A DNA stretch of 49,733 nucleotides from Gammaproteobacteria bacterium (GTDB lineage: Bacteria > Pseudomonadota > Gammaproteobacteria > Pseudomonadales > Pseudohongiellaceae), in assembly GCA_030831165.1 (NCBI GenBank), contig JAURLP010000001.1, forward strand, positions 1 through 49,733, given 5' to 3'. The notes below the pieces were generated by a model. It made no database searches and was not told where the DNA came from. It saw only the letters and a program-made list of their open reading frames with translations. This document shows positions 27,134 through 36,390 of the stretch, piece by piece (position 1 is the first letter of the stretch; the number at the start of each line of letters is the position of its first letter). A program made the translations under genes and the position numbers.

Positions 27134-29176
27134 GTGAAAATAATAACAAGGACATGGCTCTTAGTTGTCGGACTCAGCATCAGTCAGTTTGCGATATCTC
27201 AGGATAACGTCACTGCCGGCGACTTTTTTATTGAAACACCAACACTGGAAAATCTGGGTTTTGAATGGCTAATAAATGGTGATGAAAACAGAAATGCAAG
27301 TGTTGCGGTTGCCTATCGTGAAAAAGGCTCAAGAACCTGGCGAGAAGGGCTGCCACTGTTTCGTTTACAAAATGAAGAAGTTACATCCATTGTTTTTAGC
27401 GGGGCATTTAATGCGATAGTGCCCAACATGTTCGCTGGTAGCATTTTTGATTTGCAACCTGATACTTTATATGAGGCCAGATTTACTCTCAGTGATCCGG
27501 ATGGTGTCAATGGGCAATCTGTGCAAACAGTCGAAGTTAAAACCCGGGCTGAGCCGATGCCTGCCGAAGGGGGGCATGTGTATCATGTCTATCCCTTTGA
27601 TTATGAAGGGCCAAGGCAGGAGCCTGCCTTCAAGGGCTTGTTATCTGCCTATTTTATGAGTTCGGCCGATTATGCTGAATTTACACCGACAGAAGGTGGT
27701 GACTGGTACAACGCTTTTCCACCAAGAGTACAACCGGGTGACATAATTTTAATACATGCCGGGGTCTATAAAGACCAGCGATTCCGTTATGGGCATGAAC
27801 TACTCTCCGGATGGACAGAATGCTGTAATACAACAGGTGATGGTACTTATTATCTGACGGCCAAAGGCACAGCAGAGAAACCCATAGTCATTAAGGCTGC
27901 CGGCGACGGGGAAGTTGTTTTTGATGGTGACGGGAACAACAATCTGTTCAATGTTATGGCCGCTGATTATCATTACTTTGAGGGTCTCACGATCCGTAAT
28001 ACCTTCATAGCTTTTGAAGCAGGCCTTAAAAGAATTGCGGGAGCGAAAGGGCTGACTTTCAAATACAATACTTTTGAAGATATCGGCATTGGCATCCATA
28101 CCGACTGGGGCGGCTCAAAGGATTTTTATATTGCCGATAATTCATTTACTGGCAGAAATAGTCCGGACTATCTTGTTCCCTGGTCTGTTAGTCCAAATCG
28201 CCCAAACTGGGAGTACTGGTCCCGGATTCCTAATATTATCGAGTTGTCTGACAATAAATCCCAATTCGCTGTCAAGGTTTATGGTTCAGGCCACGTGATT
28301 GCCTATAACAGTGTTTATAATTTTCATGATGGCATTGATCACGCGACTTATGGAGAACCTGATGACTGGCCCAATACGCCGCGTGACAAGATGCCCGTAT
28401 CAATCGATATTTATAATAATGATATCTTCAATGTGCATGATAATTGCATTGAAGCCGATGGTGCCATGTATAACATTCGAGTGATGCGTAATCGCTGTTT
28501 CAACTCAGCGCTCCAGGCATACAGTTTACAGCCTTTGGTTGGAGGGCCTGCCTATTTCATTCGTAATATCACCTATAACTCTCCAGCATCAGGGTCGATG
28601 AAATTTTCACAACGACCTTCCGGTGGCATCTATTATCACAATACCTGGTTTTCTAATGCCAGCCCAGGTACAGGCAATGAAGCCTCAAATATTCACCTTA
28701 GGAATAACTTGATTTTGGGACAGTATGACGCAGCTGTGATGGGGTTCAGCACGCTTACCAACTATTCTTCCAGTGACTATAACGGCTATTTCGTTAATGC
28801 TAATCGAAGTACGGCACCTTTTATGTGGTATTCGCCACCCTTTGAAGTAGAAAAGGATTTTAGCCAGGACGCTGTGATTGCCCGGGAATTTGATTCATTG
28901 GAAGCCTTCACGGCGGCAACAGGTCAGGAAAGTAACAGTATTCTGATAGATGCCAGTATTTTTCAAAATGTATCCATGCCTGATCCCAATGCTCCACTTA
29001 CAACAATTTATCCATTAGAGGATGTTGATTATCGCTTGCGACGAGGTTCTGTCGCCATTGATAAGGGCCAAGTTTTACCCAATGTAAATGATGATTTTTC
29101 AGGTCAAGCACCAGACCTTGGGGCGATAGAGTTTGGAGATGCCATTCCGCATTTCGGCCCTCGACCTCGTCAGTAA
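27134..29176 (+). CDS. secreted right-handed parallel beta-helix protein
   Basis: 680 residues. A signal peptide (cleavage near AISQ) is followed by an Fn3-like N-terminal module (about 25-140, ending DLQPDTLYEARFTL) and a long beta-helix with the expected repeating pattern: GLTIRNTF, GLTFKYNTFEDIG, DFYIADNSF, HVIAYNSVYNF, IDIYNNDIFNVHDN, and RVMRNRCFNS. Such folds occur in polysaccharide lyases and related glycan-active proteins, but no catalytic lyase motif is obvious to me. The C-terminal part ends DLGAIEFGD, a common end for these proteins. The start is GTG at 27134 with AGAGG at 27123-27127. A role in glycan binding or cleavage is inferred. Confidence 0.8.
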   Translation: MKIITRTWLLVVGLSISQFAISQDNVTAGDFFIETPTLENLGFEWLINGDENRNASVAVAYREKGSRTWREGLPLFRLQNEEVTSIVFSGAFNAIVPNMFAGSIFDLQPDTLYEARFTLSDPDGVNGQSVQTVEVKTRAEPMPAEGGHVYHVYPFDYEGPRQEPAFKGLLSAYFMSSADYAEFTPTEGGDWYNAFPPRVQPGDIILIHAGVYKDQRFRYGHELLSGWTECCNTTGDGTYYLTAKGTAEKPIVIKAAGDGEVVFDGDGNNNLFNVMAADYHYFEGLTIRNTFIAFEAGLKRIAGAKGLTFKYNTFEDIGIGIHTDWGGSKDFYIADNSFTGRNSPDYLVPWSVSPNRPNWEYWSRIPNIIELSDNKSQFAVKVYGSGHVIAYNSVYNFHDGIDHATYGEPDDWPNTPRDKMPVSIDIYNNDIFNVHDNCIEADGAMYNIRVMRNRCFNSALQAYSLQPLVGGPAYFIRNITYNSPASGSMKFSQRPSGGIYYHNTWFSNASPGTGNEASNIHLRNNLILGQYDAAVMGFSTLTNYSSSDYNGYFVNANRSTAPFMWYSPPFEVEKDFSQDAVIAREFDSLEAFTAATGQESNSILIDASIFQNVSMPDPNAPLTTIYPLEDVDYRLRRGSVAIDKGQVLPNVNDDFSGQAPDLGAIEFGDAIPHFGPRPRQ

Positions 29177-29233
29177 CAGGCTAATTCCGATAAATCATTA
29201 TTTCAGATGAGTTTGGGAATGATCCTGATAGAT

Positions 29234-29974
29234 TTATTGGGTAAGACACTCTGTTGGATCCCAACGACTGTCGTCTGCTTCACGCCGGAAATTACTGCTG
29301 GTGATCGCTGGTGCTGCTAAAAAGACAGGGTCAGTCACCACGGAAAGGACAATCAGATATTCGGTGCCATCGTCTTGAGTAACAAGATTGAAATATTCCT
29401 GCATACTGGCCCGGTCGCTATAAGGAATGCCATGGCGCAGCAAGTAACCCTGTCGCATGCCATGCGTTTCAATTTCGAGTGAGTTGCCAATAACGGTGTT
29501 ACGGCCCTGGGTGCGCGTACTCCAGCGGGCATTGGATACGCCTTGCCAGGTACCTACGCCACTTTCATCCTGAGCACTTCCAAATTTAAGCAGACGAGTT
29601 TGCATACCGGCATCGGTATCGATTCTTAAAACATTATCGTTTTCCCAGCTGATCTGTAATCGGGTGGGTTGGCGCATGATACCCACTGCACCATAGGCCT
29701 TGCAGGCTTCACCAGCGGCCTCATCGGCAGCAGGATCCCAGGATTCAGCCACTCGAGTGCCGAGTTCGGTTAAATTGTAGCCTTCATTGTCGCCGGCCAC
29801 CCCGGTAAGAATTCGATAACGCCAGTCTTCCGTCACAATCGAAACCCAGTTACCAGTGAGATCAATAGGGGCGACTTCGCGGGCAGAGGCTTCGCTGGAC
29901 TGTGCCAGGGCATTATTAAATCCCAAGCAAAATACCAATGTCAGAGGAGAGAGAGATAGTATATTTTTTATCAT
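29234..29974 (-). CDS. secreted protein of the LTGNW/SD-E-D-P family (paralogue 1)
   Basis: About 246 residues, no characterised homologue known to me. A signal peptide (cleavage near ALAQ) is followed by LTGNW and then a beta-rich region. It shares a pattern with the proteins at 30963-31841 and 42974-44041: a Cys near the middle (EACKAYG), then G-x-S/T-L-x-I/V-x-T (IGNSLEIETHG), G-x-x-x-SD (GIPYSDR), E-Y-F (MQEYFN), V-x-DP (VVTDPVF), and a C-terminal Cys (DPTECLTQ). The shape suggests a small periplasmic beta-barrel held by one disulfide. It is the last gene of a three-gene minus-strand operon, 53 bp after the MBL hydrolase. An in-frame TTG 36 bp upstream of the chosen ATG is unlikely to be the start. 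Confidence 0.72.
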   Translation of the reverse strand: MIKNILSLSPLTLVFCLGFNNALAQSSEASAREVAPIDLTGNWVSIVTEDWRYRILTGVAGDNEGYNLTELGTRVAESWDPAADEAAGEACKAYGAVGIMRQPTRLQISWENDNVLRIDTDAGMQTRLLKFGSAQDESGVGTWQGVSNARWSTRTQGRNTVIGNSLEIETHGMRQGYLLRHGIPYSDRASMQEYFNLVTQDDGTEYLIVLSVVTDPVFLAAPAITSSNFRREADDSRWDPTECLTQ

Positions 29975-30027
29975 TGTTTTTACTCTTGGTAGGCCTGGTT
30001 TTTTGTTCAATCAGCGAAAAAATACAA

Positions 30028-30957
30028 TTACAGTGTCTGGTATAAAGCAGTCAGAAATCGTTCGGGATTACCATAGCGAACATCATAATCACGGCTAGGT
30101 CTGTCCTCAAGGACGGCTTCAAGGCTCATGCCTCTATCTTTCATATCTTTAACTCGGTCACGAATGACGGTTAGCATTTCGCGCCAATTCAGCACATCAC
30201 CCACATCACTGAGTCGACCATGACCAGGTATCACGAGAGTGCCACCGTCCTGACCATATTCCGGAATTATTTGATCAATAATACTTTGCGCAGCGTCAAG
30301 AAAACCCTGAATGGTTCCTCCATTAGCCATATCGATGAAAGGGTAGGCATCGGTTCGATAAACATCGCCAGTCGAAATGACATCGGATTTTCGAAAAAAG
30401 ATTATGCTGTCCCCATCCGTGTGGGCTCGCGGTTGGTGCATTATCCTGATGCCTTCACCATTGAAATATAAATCTTTCTTGCCTTCATAATAAGCACTGC
30501 TTGGCCAGCCATCAGACTCTATTCGATTCTCCGCAGGAGCCGTGGTTAATCTTAGCAAGACGCTTTCGTGCGCTATGATGGCGGCAGTTTGGCCGCTGAC
30601 ATCGCGACTCATGTTGCCACCGCTGACTGTAGCGCCGGCACGAGCCAGATTAACATTGCCGCCGACATGATCACCATGCACATGGGTATTAATGATATAG
30701 CGCAAGGCGCCATCGGATAATTCGTGCAGCGCCGCTAGTATTTTTTCAGACATTTCGGCATATTGCGTGTCGACAATTAATATTCCATCGTCCCCAAGCT
30801 GTACCGTTATGTTGCCCCCGGCACCAACCAGCATATAAATATTGTCTCTGACCTGCAGGGTTCTTATCTCAATATTGTCAAAATCCGGCTGAGCGAATCC
30901 GGGTAAAGTAAACAGCATCAGTATGCTCGATAAAATGATCTTGATAGATATTCGCAT
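30028..30957 (-). CDS. secreted metallo-beta-lactamase-fold hydrolase
   Basis: About 309 residues with a signal peptide (cleavage near GFAQ). The two-metal site is complete: HVHGDH (H92, H94, D96, H97), the third His in AHTDGD, the bridging Asp in STGD and the final His in IPGHG. It belongs to the broad periplasmic MBL hydrolase group that includes lactonases, subclass B3-like enzymes and alkylsulfatase relatives, so the substrate cannot be assigned. The ATG at 30957 is chosen because AGGAG lies 8 nt upstream; a GTG nine bases earlier overlaps that site. The start is 5 bp after the upstream stop. Position between two members of one secreted family suggests they work with it. Confidence 0.88.
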   Translation of the reverse strand: MRISIKIILSSILMLFTLPGFAQPDFDNIEIRTLQVRDNIYMLVGAGGNITVQLGDDGILIVDTQYAEMSEKILAALHELSDGALRYIINTHVHGDHVGGNVNLARAGATVSGGNMSRDVSGQTAAIIAHESVLLRLTTAPAENRIESDGWPSSAYYEGKKDLYFNGEGIRIMHQPRAHTDGDSIIFFRKSDVISTGDVYRTDAYPFIDMANGGTIQGFLDAAQSIIDQIIPEYGQDGGTLVIPGHGRLSDVGDVLNWREMLTVIRDRVKDMKDRGMSLEAVLEDRPSRDYDVRYGNPERFLTALYQTL

Positions 30958-30962
30958 GACCG

Positions 30963-31841
30963 TCACTCCTGGTTCTGCATTGCACTGGGCAAGGGTAAGT
31001 CCCTGGCAAACTTTCTGTATTCGGGGTACATGGTTGCAGCACCGCCCATAGTTGCCTCGTAGGGGATATCGTAGGTGTCCGCAAACTCAAAAAGGTCAGG
31101 GTTTTGGCCAGGTAGGTAGTGCGGGATATAACCCGGTTCATGCACGATTTCCCTGACACTTTCACAAGGATAAGTCACGATCTGAGTATCTCTTGAATAG
31201 GTGTAATTTCGGTTGCGAATAAAAGGTTCTTCCAGATAAATAGGATCATCCACAATGACGGTCCAGACCAGATAATCATCATGGCGATTAAAATATTCGG
31301 TCACTTTAGCCTGATCACTGCGGGCCACGCCATTACGGCGTAACCAGCCTTCCTTGAGATGTGTTGTCGTCACTTTTAGAGTGCTGCCCAGCCATTCGCC
31401 GGTAGAAAACCCCATTGATGTATGCGCTGCATATTCTGGAGGGTGTTCACGTCCATCCATCCAGATAACCCGATGAGTTTGCCAAACAAAATGTTCAAGA
31501 TGGATGGCAATAAGCTCCAGTGTTCTGGGGTCGCGTTCCTCTATGATACTGATGTTGTTAAAACTCTGGGCGTAGTCAGATGGGTGCACACGACATTGAT
31601 ATTCAGGTAAACCAAGCAATGAAGCATTCCAGCTTTGTGCTCTGAGGCGATCAAACTCGTTTATCGGCAGACCACCATAATCGCCTAAAGCGGGGCCTGG
31701 AATCCGATCACCACGATCCTCAGTGTAATCGGCTAACCAGATTCCGCCCAGGTTGGTTTGGGCTGAACTGCTCATTACAAAACAGATTGATAAAAGAAAC
31801 ATCACCAGTAGACGCAGTGAAGTGTAATTAGGTTTACACAT
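30963..31841 (-). CDS. secreted protein of the LTGNW/SD-E-D-P family (paralogue 2)
   Basis: 292 residues with a signal peptide (cleavage near SSAQ) followed by LGGIWLADY. The shared family pattern is clear: Cys in EYQCRVHP, then WMDGREHP, GEWLGSTLKVTT, GVARSDQ, TEYFN, VDDPIY and a C-terminal Cys in TYPCES. About 50 residues follow the last cysteine, unlike paralogue 1, including a GYIPHYLPGQNPD segment. GAGG 7 nt upstream supports the ATG at 31841. It is the first gene of the operon with the MBL hydrolase and paralogue 1. The product is probably a periplasmic binding or catalytic beta-barrel; function unknown. A 256-bp gap separates it from the divergent gene at 32098. Confidence 0.75.
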   Translation of the reverse strand: MCKPNYTSLRLLVMFLLSICFVMSSSAQTNLGGIWLADYTEDRGDRIPGPALGDYGGLPINEFDRLRAQSWNASLLGLPEYQCRVHPSDYAQSFNNISIIEERDPRTLELIAIHLEHFVWQTHRVIWMDGREHPPEYAAHTSMGFSTGEWLGSTLKVTTTHLKEGWLRRNGVARSDQAKVTEYFNRHDDYLVWTVIVDDPIYLEEPFIRNRNYTYSRDTQIVTYPCESVREIVHEPGYIPHYLPGQNPDLFEFADTYDIPYEATMGGAATMYPEYRKFARDLPLPSAMQNQE

Positions 31842-32097
31842 GGGCTTGCCTCAGCTTTTTGTATAGTGAAATATAATGAACAGGACCGGAAACCATCATA
31901 GCGACGAAATCTTATTATTTTAATTATTGTAGATAGTTTGGGACTAATCTTAGCAATAAAGATTCTAGAAACAAACCATAGCTTTATTTAACTGAATAGC
32001 TAATAAGCCGAGTTTAAGTGGTTTTTTTAGACAAATTAAAATAACTTAAGCGACTGAACCATCACCTTGAATACTAAATGATTGGGAAAATAAGATT

Positions 32098-33213
32098 ATG
32101 GCAAAAACACCTCCATTCAGAGCTGATCATGTCGGCAGTTTTCTGCGGCCAAGCAGACTCATTGAAGCACGTGATAAGTTTTTAGCGAATCAATTGGACG
32201 CTGAAGAATTGCGGGCTATTGAAGATGAATGCATCAGTGAACTCGTCAGCAAACAAGAGCAGGTGGGCCTTAAAGGGATTACCGATGGCGAATTCCGTCG
32301 AACTTTTTTTCATGTCGATTTTCTTGAACAGCTGGATGGGGTGAGCGTGACCTATGGTGATTTTTCCTCCAAATTTCGTAAAGATGATGGGACGGAAGTA
32401 GGCTTTCGTCCGCCGACAATGCATGTCGATGCCAAAATACAACATGCCAGATCGATTCAGGGTGCGGATTTTGATTATTTAAAATCACAGGTGAGTCAAA
32501 CCCCTAAAGTATGTATTCCGGCACCATCGATGTTGCATTTTCGCGGGGGACGAAAAGGCATCAGTGAGTCTGCTTACCCTGATCTTGAAGAGTTCTATGC
32601 AGATTTGAGTGCCGCCTATGCAGAAGAAATAGCAGATTTGGCCGCTCGCGGCTGTCGTTATCTGCAAATGGATGATACTAATCTGGCATATTTATGTGAT
32701 CCGGAAATCCGTCAGAATACCCTTGATCGAGGCGATGACCCGGATGAATTGACACATTTATATTGCCGTATGGTAAATGAGGCGATTAAAAATCGGCCAT
32801 CTGATATGTGCATCAGTGTTCACCTTTGCCGTGGTAATTTTAAGAGCGCCTGGGTTGCGCAGGGCGGCTATGAGCCGGTGGCTGAGATACTGTTAAATGA
32901 AATGAATATTGATGGTTTTTTTCTGGAATATGATGATGAACGCTCCGGCGATTTCGCCCCTCTACGCTTTCTACCCAAAGATAAACAAGTTGTGCTGGGT
33001 CTGATGAGTTCGAAATTGCGTGCCGTAGAAACGAAAGAAGAAATTATACAGCGAATTAATGAAGCGGCGGAGTTTACACCCCTGGATCAGCTTTCCCTAA
33101 GCCATCAATGTGGGTTTTCATCTACCTCTCATGGCAATGATATTGGCGAAGAAGACCAATGGCTTAAGCTCGAACGTTGTGTCGAAGTCGCTAGAGAAGT
33201 GTGGGGAGATTAA
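32098..33213 (+). CDS. cobalamin-independent methionine synthase-like protein (YxjG/YxjH type)
   Basis: 371 residues, corresponding to the C-terminal catalytic barrel of MetE without the N-terminal half. Visible are FRADHVGSFLRP at the start, GITDGEFRR, YLQMDDTNLAYL, the zinc-site segment SVHLCRGN (His, Cys) and HQCGFSST with the last Cys. Family members transfer a methyl group to a thiol, sometimes homocysteine and sometimes other thiols in degradation pathways. With a periplasmic alcohol dehydrogenase 1 bp downstream, the latter is possible. Cytoplasmic. The stop is coupled to the next start. I see no SAM-responsive riboswitch in the 256-bp upstream gap. Confidence 0.87.
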   Translation: MAKTPPFRADHVGSFLRPSRLIEARDKFLANQLDAEELRAIEDECISELVSKQEQVGLKGITDGEFRRTFFHVDFLEQLDGVSVTYGDFSSKFRKDDGTEVGFRPPTMHVDAKIQHARSIQGADFDYLKSQVSQTPKVCIPAPSMLHFRGGRKGISESAYPDLEEFYADLSAAYAEEIADLAARGCRYLQMDDTNLAYLCDPEIRQNTLDRGDDPDELTHLYCRMVNEAIKNRPSDMCISVHLCRGNFKSAWVAQGGYEPVAEILLNEMNIDGFFLEYDDERSGDFAPLRFLPKDKQVVLGLMSSKLRAVETKEEIIQRINEAAEFTPLDQLSLSHQCGFSSTSHGNDIGEEDQWLKLERCVEVAREVWGD

Positions 33214-33214
33214 T

Positions 33215-35326
33215 ATGAAAGGGCAGTGTCACTGGTTTAATGTGTTTATTAAAAAAGCGCTTTTTGGTTCTGTCAGCAGTGCTTGTTTATATTTTTTATG
33301 CATCGCAAACCTTTATGCCCAATCCAGCACAAACATTCAAAATGCTCCGGCATTTAGTGCTGAAGAATTATTGGCATTACCAACTGATGGCTGGCTTACA
33401 AATGGCGGTAACCTTTATAACCAGCGCTATTCACCTCTGACTCAAATTAATAGGGATACTGTCAGTTCGTTAAAGGCTGTCTGGCGAACCCATTTAAATG
33501 GTTCTGGTTTGGATCCTATTTATTCGGGCGAAGGGCAGCCCATTATGTACGACGGAGTGCTTTATGTTGCTACCGGTGAAGATGATGTTTTTGCCTTGAG
33601 CCTTGCCACAGGTGAAATACTCTGGTCATTTGAAGCGAACCTGGACCCAGCTATTGACGTGATTTGCTGTGGTTGGAATAACCGAGGAGTGGCGCTGGGC
33701 GATGGCAAGGTATTTGTCGGTCTGCTGGATAACCGTCTGATCGCATTGGACCAAAAAACCGGAGAACCGCTATGGAGTGTGCAAACAGAACGCTGGCAAG
33801 AAGGTTTTAGTATAACCAGTGCACCTTTGTACTATAACGGCATGGTGATTACGGGTTATGCGGGAGCAGAATATGGTGTTCGGGGCAGAGTAAAAGCCTT
33901 TGATGCAAGCAGCGGCGAACTGCTTTGGACTTTTTACACGGTGCCCGGGCGTGGAGAATATGGCAATGAGACCTGGCCTCAGGATAATGAGGTATGGACC
34001 AAAGGCGGGGCTACTGTCTGGAATACTCCAGCGGTCGATCCGGAACTAAACCTGCTTTACTTCTCTACCGGCAATCCCGGGCCAGACTTCAATGGCAGTA
34101 TAAGAGCTGGCGATAATCTGTTCTCTGATTCAGTCGTTGCTATTGATGCAATGACGGGTGAGTACCGTTGGCATTTCCAGGAAGTCCATCATGACCTATG
34201 GGATTACGATGCCAGTAATCCGGTGGTATTGTTTGATCTTGAGATTGCGGGCGAAATGCGTAAAGGCATTGCTCAGGTCAATAAAACCGGATGGGTTTAC
34301 ATACTGGACCGTGTCACTGGAGAGCCCTTGATTGGTATAGAGGAGAGGGCGGTACCACAAGAACCACGCCAAGCCACTTCAGCGACTCAACCTTATCCAA
34401 TAGGTGATGCGGTTGTGCCTCAACAAGTGGATATAGCAATAGAAGGCTTTCCGCTGGTTAACCAGGGAAGAATCTTTACGCCCTTTTATGGCGAGCAGGG
34501 GGTTGTTGTTAATCCAGGACCTTCAGGTGCTGCAAACTGGCCTCCCAGTGCTTATGACCCGGAAAGGCAAACATTATTCGTTTGTGCGACGGAAAATCCC
34601 GGATACTATTCAGGCGGGGATACGGATAATGAGCTTGCTGAAGAAGGTGATCTCTTCACAGGCGGCCCCTTTGGTTCGGCTGGTGTTACTCCACGCGGCA
34701 TTATTGCTGCGATGGATATGGCAACAAACACGGTGGTCTGGCGCTTCCGTTGGGAAGACCGCTGTTATAGCGGCACTACGGCTACTGCAGGTGGTCTGGT
34801 CTTTGTTGGGCGTAATGATGGCCGGCTTACTGCGCTGGATTCAGATACCGGTATGCAGCTTTGGGAATTCCAAACCGATGCTGGCTTAAACACCAGCGTC
34901 AGTGTGTTTGAACATGAAGGACAGCAATATATTGCGGCTTTTTCTGGTGGTAATTTATTTGCCAATTCTCGTCGCGGCGACAGCATCTGGTTGTTTGCTT
35001 TGGAAGGTAATCTTGAATCACTACCACCAGAGTCCATGCTGGAAATCACAAGTGAGAACCAAATAGATTTCACTCCAGCTGGCGGAGCTGCGAATCTGGC
35101 AAATGGCGAAGAATTATTTATTCGCAATTGTGTTGCCTGCCATGGCGAAGATGGTAAGGGAGGCCATGGTGGTGGAGCTGTTCTGACTAATTTGGCAGAT
35201 TTCAATGCCGTGCAGCAGCGAGTTGCCCAGGGCAGAAATTTGATGCCGCCTTTTGGGCTGTCGCTATCGGCTGAAGATATCAGGGATGTCGCTGGGTTTG
35301 TATTTGAGGATTTACAAAATCGCTAG
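33215..35326 (+). CDS. quinohaemoprotein alcohol dehydrogenase (PQQ, methanol/ethanol family)
   Basis: About 703 residues with a long signal peptide (cleavage near LYAQ). The type II quinohaemoprotein pattern is clear: DGWLTNGGNLYNQRYSPL, the adjacent cysteine pair in VICCGWNNRG that contacts PQQ, DLWDYDASNP with the catalytic Asp, and a C-terminal cytochrome c domain with CVACHGEDGKGG and a later Met in NLMPPF as likely sixth ligand. It oxidises alcohols in the periplasm and passes electrons through its own haem to a c-type cytochrome. The ATG at 33215 has GGGGAG at 33203-33208 and lies 1 bp after the methyltransferase stop. An upstream in-frame ATG at 33110 would overlap that gene by about 100 bp and is rejected. 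Confidence 0.93.
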   Translation: MKGQCHWFNVFIKKALFGSVSSACLYFLCIANLYAQSSTNIQNAPAFSAEELLALPTDGWLTNGGNLYNQRYSPLTQINRDTVSSLKAVWRTHLNGSGLDPIYSGEGQPIMYDGVLYVATGEDDVFALSLATGEILWSFEANLDPAIDVICCGWNNRGVALGDGKVFVGLLDNRLIALDQKTGEPLWSVQTERWQEGFSITSAPLYYNGMVITGYAGAEYGVRGRVKAFDASSGELLWTFYTVPGRGEYGNETWPQDNEVWTKGGATVWNTPAVDPELNLLYFSTGNPGPDFNGSIRAGDNLFSDSVVAIDAMTGEYRWHFQEVHHDLWDYDASNPVVLFDLEIAGEMRKGIAQVNKTGWVYILDRVTGEPLIGIEERAVPQEPRQATSATQPYPIGDAVVPQQVDIAIEGFPLVNQGRIFTPFYGEQGVVVNPGPSGAANWPPSAYDPERQTLFVCATENPGYYSGGDTDNELAEEGDLFTGGPFGSAGVTPRGIIAAMDMATNTVVWRFRWEDRCYSGTTATAGGLVFVGRNDGRLTALDSDTGMQLWEFQTDAGLNTSVSVFEHEGQQYIAAFSGGNLFANSRRGDSIWLFALEGNLESLPPESMLEITSENQIDFTPAGGAANLANGEELFIRNCVACHGEDGKGGHGGGAVLTNLADFNAVQQRVAQGRNLMPPFGLSLSAEDIRDVAGFVFEDLQNR

Positions 35327-35336
35327 AGTCTTAAGT

Positions 35337-36329
35337 CTAGAAATAGTTGTAAAGACTGATATGAAAAACCACATCGGATGAACTGTCTGTGATGACATCT
35401 TCAGCCACTGCAAAATCCAGTTTCAGGTCATTACTAATTCGATAAGAGCCCCCCATACTTAATTGGAGGGCGTCGCCCAGCTGGTTAAGATTGGTCTTGT
35501 AGAGTTTGGTGTGACCATCCAGCTGCAGTTTCAATTGCCAGTTTTCTGAGACATCTTTTATGACACCAGTATTGTAATAAATGGCCGTGTTTTGTCGGTA
35601 TTGCGGCAACACTTCACCATCGGCTGCCCACAAGGCGCCTGCAGTAAAAAAGTAGCTGGCCTGATAGCGCTGCAGGCTGACATCATCTCCCAGTACCAAA
35701 GCCAGATTGGCATCAAGACCATCACTACCGAGAAAATGTTCGCGTTTTCCGGTAGGAATTTTGATACCACCACGCAAGGCGATATCAAAGCGTCCTCTTT
35801 TGCTTAATTGATAAGCGCCGGTTAATCTGGTGTCACCAAATCCGGAATGACCTTCAGTGATGTCCAATTGGGGGTTGCCGTTTCTTAAATAGATATATTT
35901 AAGCTGATCAGACTGCACAGTTTCCCTGCCGCCATTTGGCAAATTAAACCAGCCATGCCAGTCTTCTATAAAATCATCTAGCTTGCCACCTGAAAAGTGG
36001 GAATAGTTGACATCGACGCCAAACTCCCAGAGATCAAAACCATAGCGCCAACGAATATCAAACTGAGTGCTTTCTCCGTCAAAAAGAATGGCTTCGCTGG
36101 GATTATTACCTGTCGTGTAATTATTGGCCCAGTTTATGCTGATATGTGAAGTTTCCTCACCAGATTTCAGAATCGTGGCACTTTCTGCAACGGGTATCGC
36201 AAATATCTGAATAAAGGGACTTTGGTTGGTAAGCTGAAAAGGTGTTCTGTTCTGGGCGTTACAGACTGATGTTAGCAGGGTGCAACAAAGAAAAAGTGTT
36301 AGACGAAAAAGTGGTAAATCAAACAACAT
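35337..36329 (-). CDS. DUF3187 outer-membrane beta-barrel protein
   Basis: 330 residues with a signal peptide (cleavage near CNAQ), then alternating amphipathic strands and a C-terminal aromatic (LYNYF) typical of outer-membrane barrels. GGIKIPTGKREHFLGSDGLD, GFGDTRLTGAYQL and the N-terminal NQSPFIQIF fit DUF3187. No transport substrate is known for the family. It converges with the alcohol dehydrogenase gene; the two stops lie 10 bp apart with a small imperfect palindrome (CTAGA/TCTAG) between them. Confidence 0.82.
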   Translation of the reverse strand: MLFDLPLFRLTLFLCCTLLTSVCNAQNRTPFQLTNQSPFIQIFAIPVAESATILKSGEETSHISINWANNYTTGNNPSEAILFDGESTQFDIRWRYGFDLWEFGVDVNYSHFSGGKLDDFIEDWHGWFNLPNGGRETVQSDQLKYIYLRNGNPQLDITEGHSGFGDTRLTGAYQLSKRGRFDIALRGGIKIPTGKREHFLGSDGLDANLALVLGDDVSLQRYQASYFFTAGALWAADGEVLPQYRQNTAIYYNTGVIKDVSENWQLKLQLDGHTKLYKTNLNQLGDALQLSMGGSYRISNDLKLDFAVAEDVITDSSSDVVFHISLYNYF

Positions 36330-36390
36330 GGGCTCCTCTTTGATTTGTAAAGCTTAAGGCCTATGCTAATTCACATTGATGACATAAGCA

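Noticed and set aside
31842-32097. Possible riboswitch before the methionine-synthase-like gene
   Set aside because: The 256 bp are AT-rich and show none of the conserved core bases of SAM or cobalamin riboswitches.
34488-34889. 133-residue open frame inside the alcohol dehydrogenase gene
   Set aside because: Same-strand shadow frame of a well-supported quinohaemoprotein; composition is low in acidic residues and no family is recognisable.
34765-35205. 146-residue antisense frame in the alcohol dehydrogenase gene
   Set aside because: Antisense to the conserved haem domain; explained by codon bias of the true gene.
35318-35340. Imperfect palindrome CTAGA/TCTAG between convergent stops as a terminator
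   Set aside because: The stem is only about 5 bp plus a central CTTAAG, and there is no T run on either strand.
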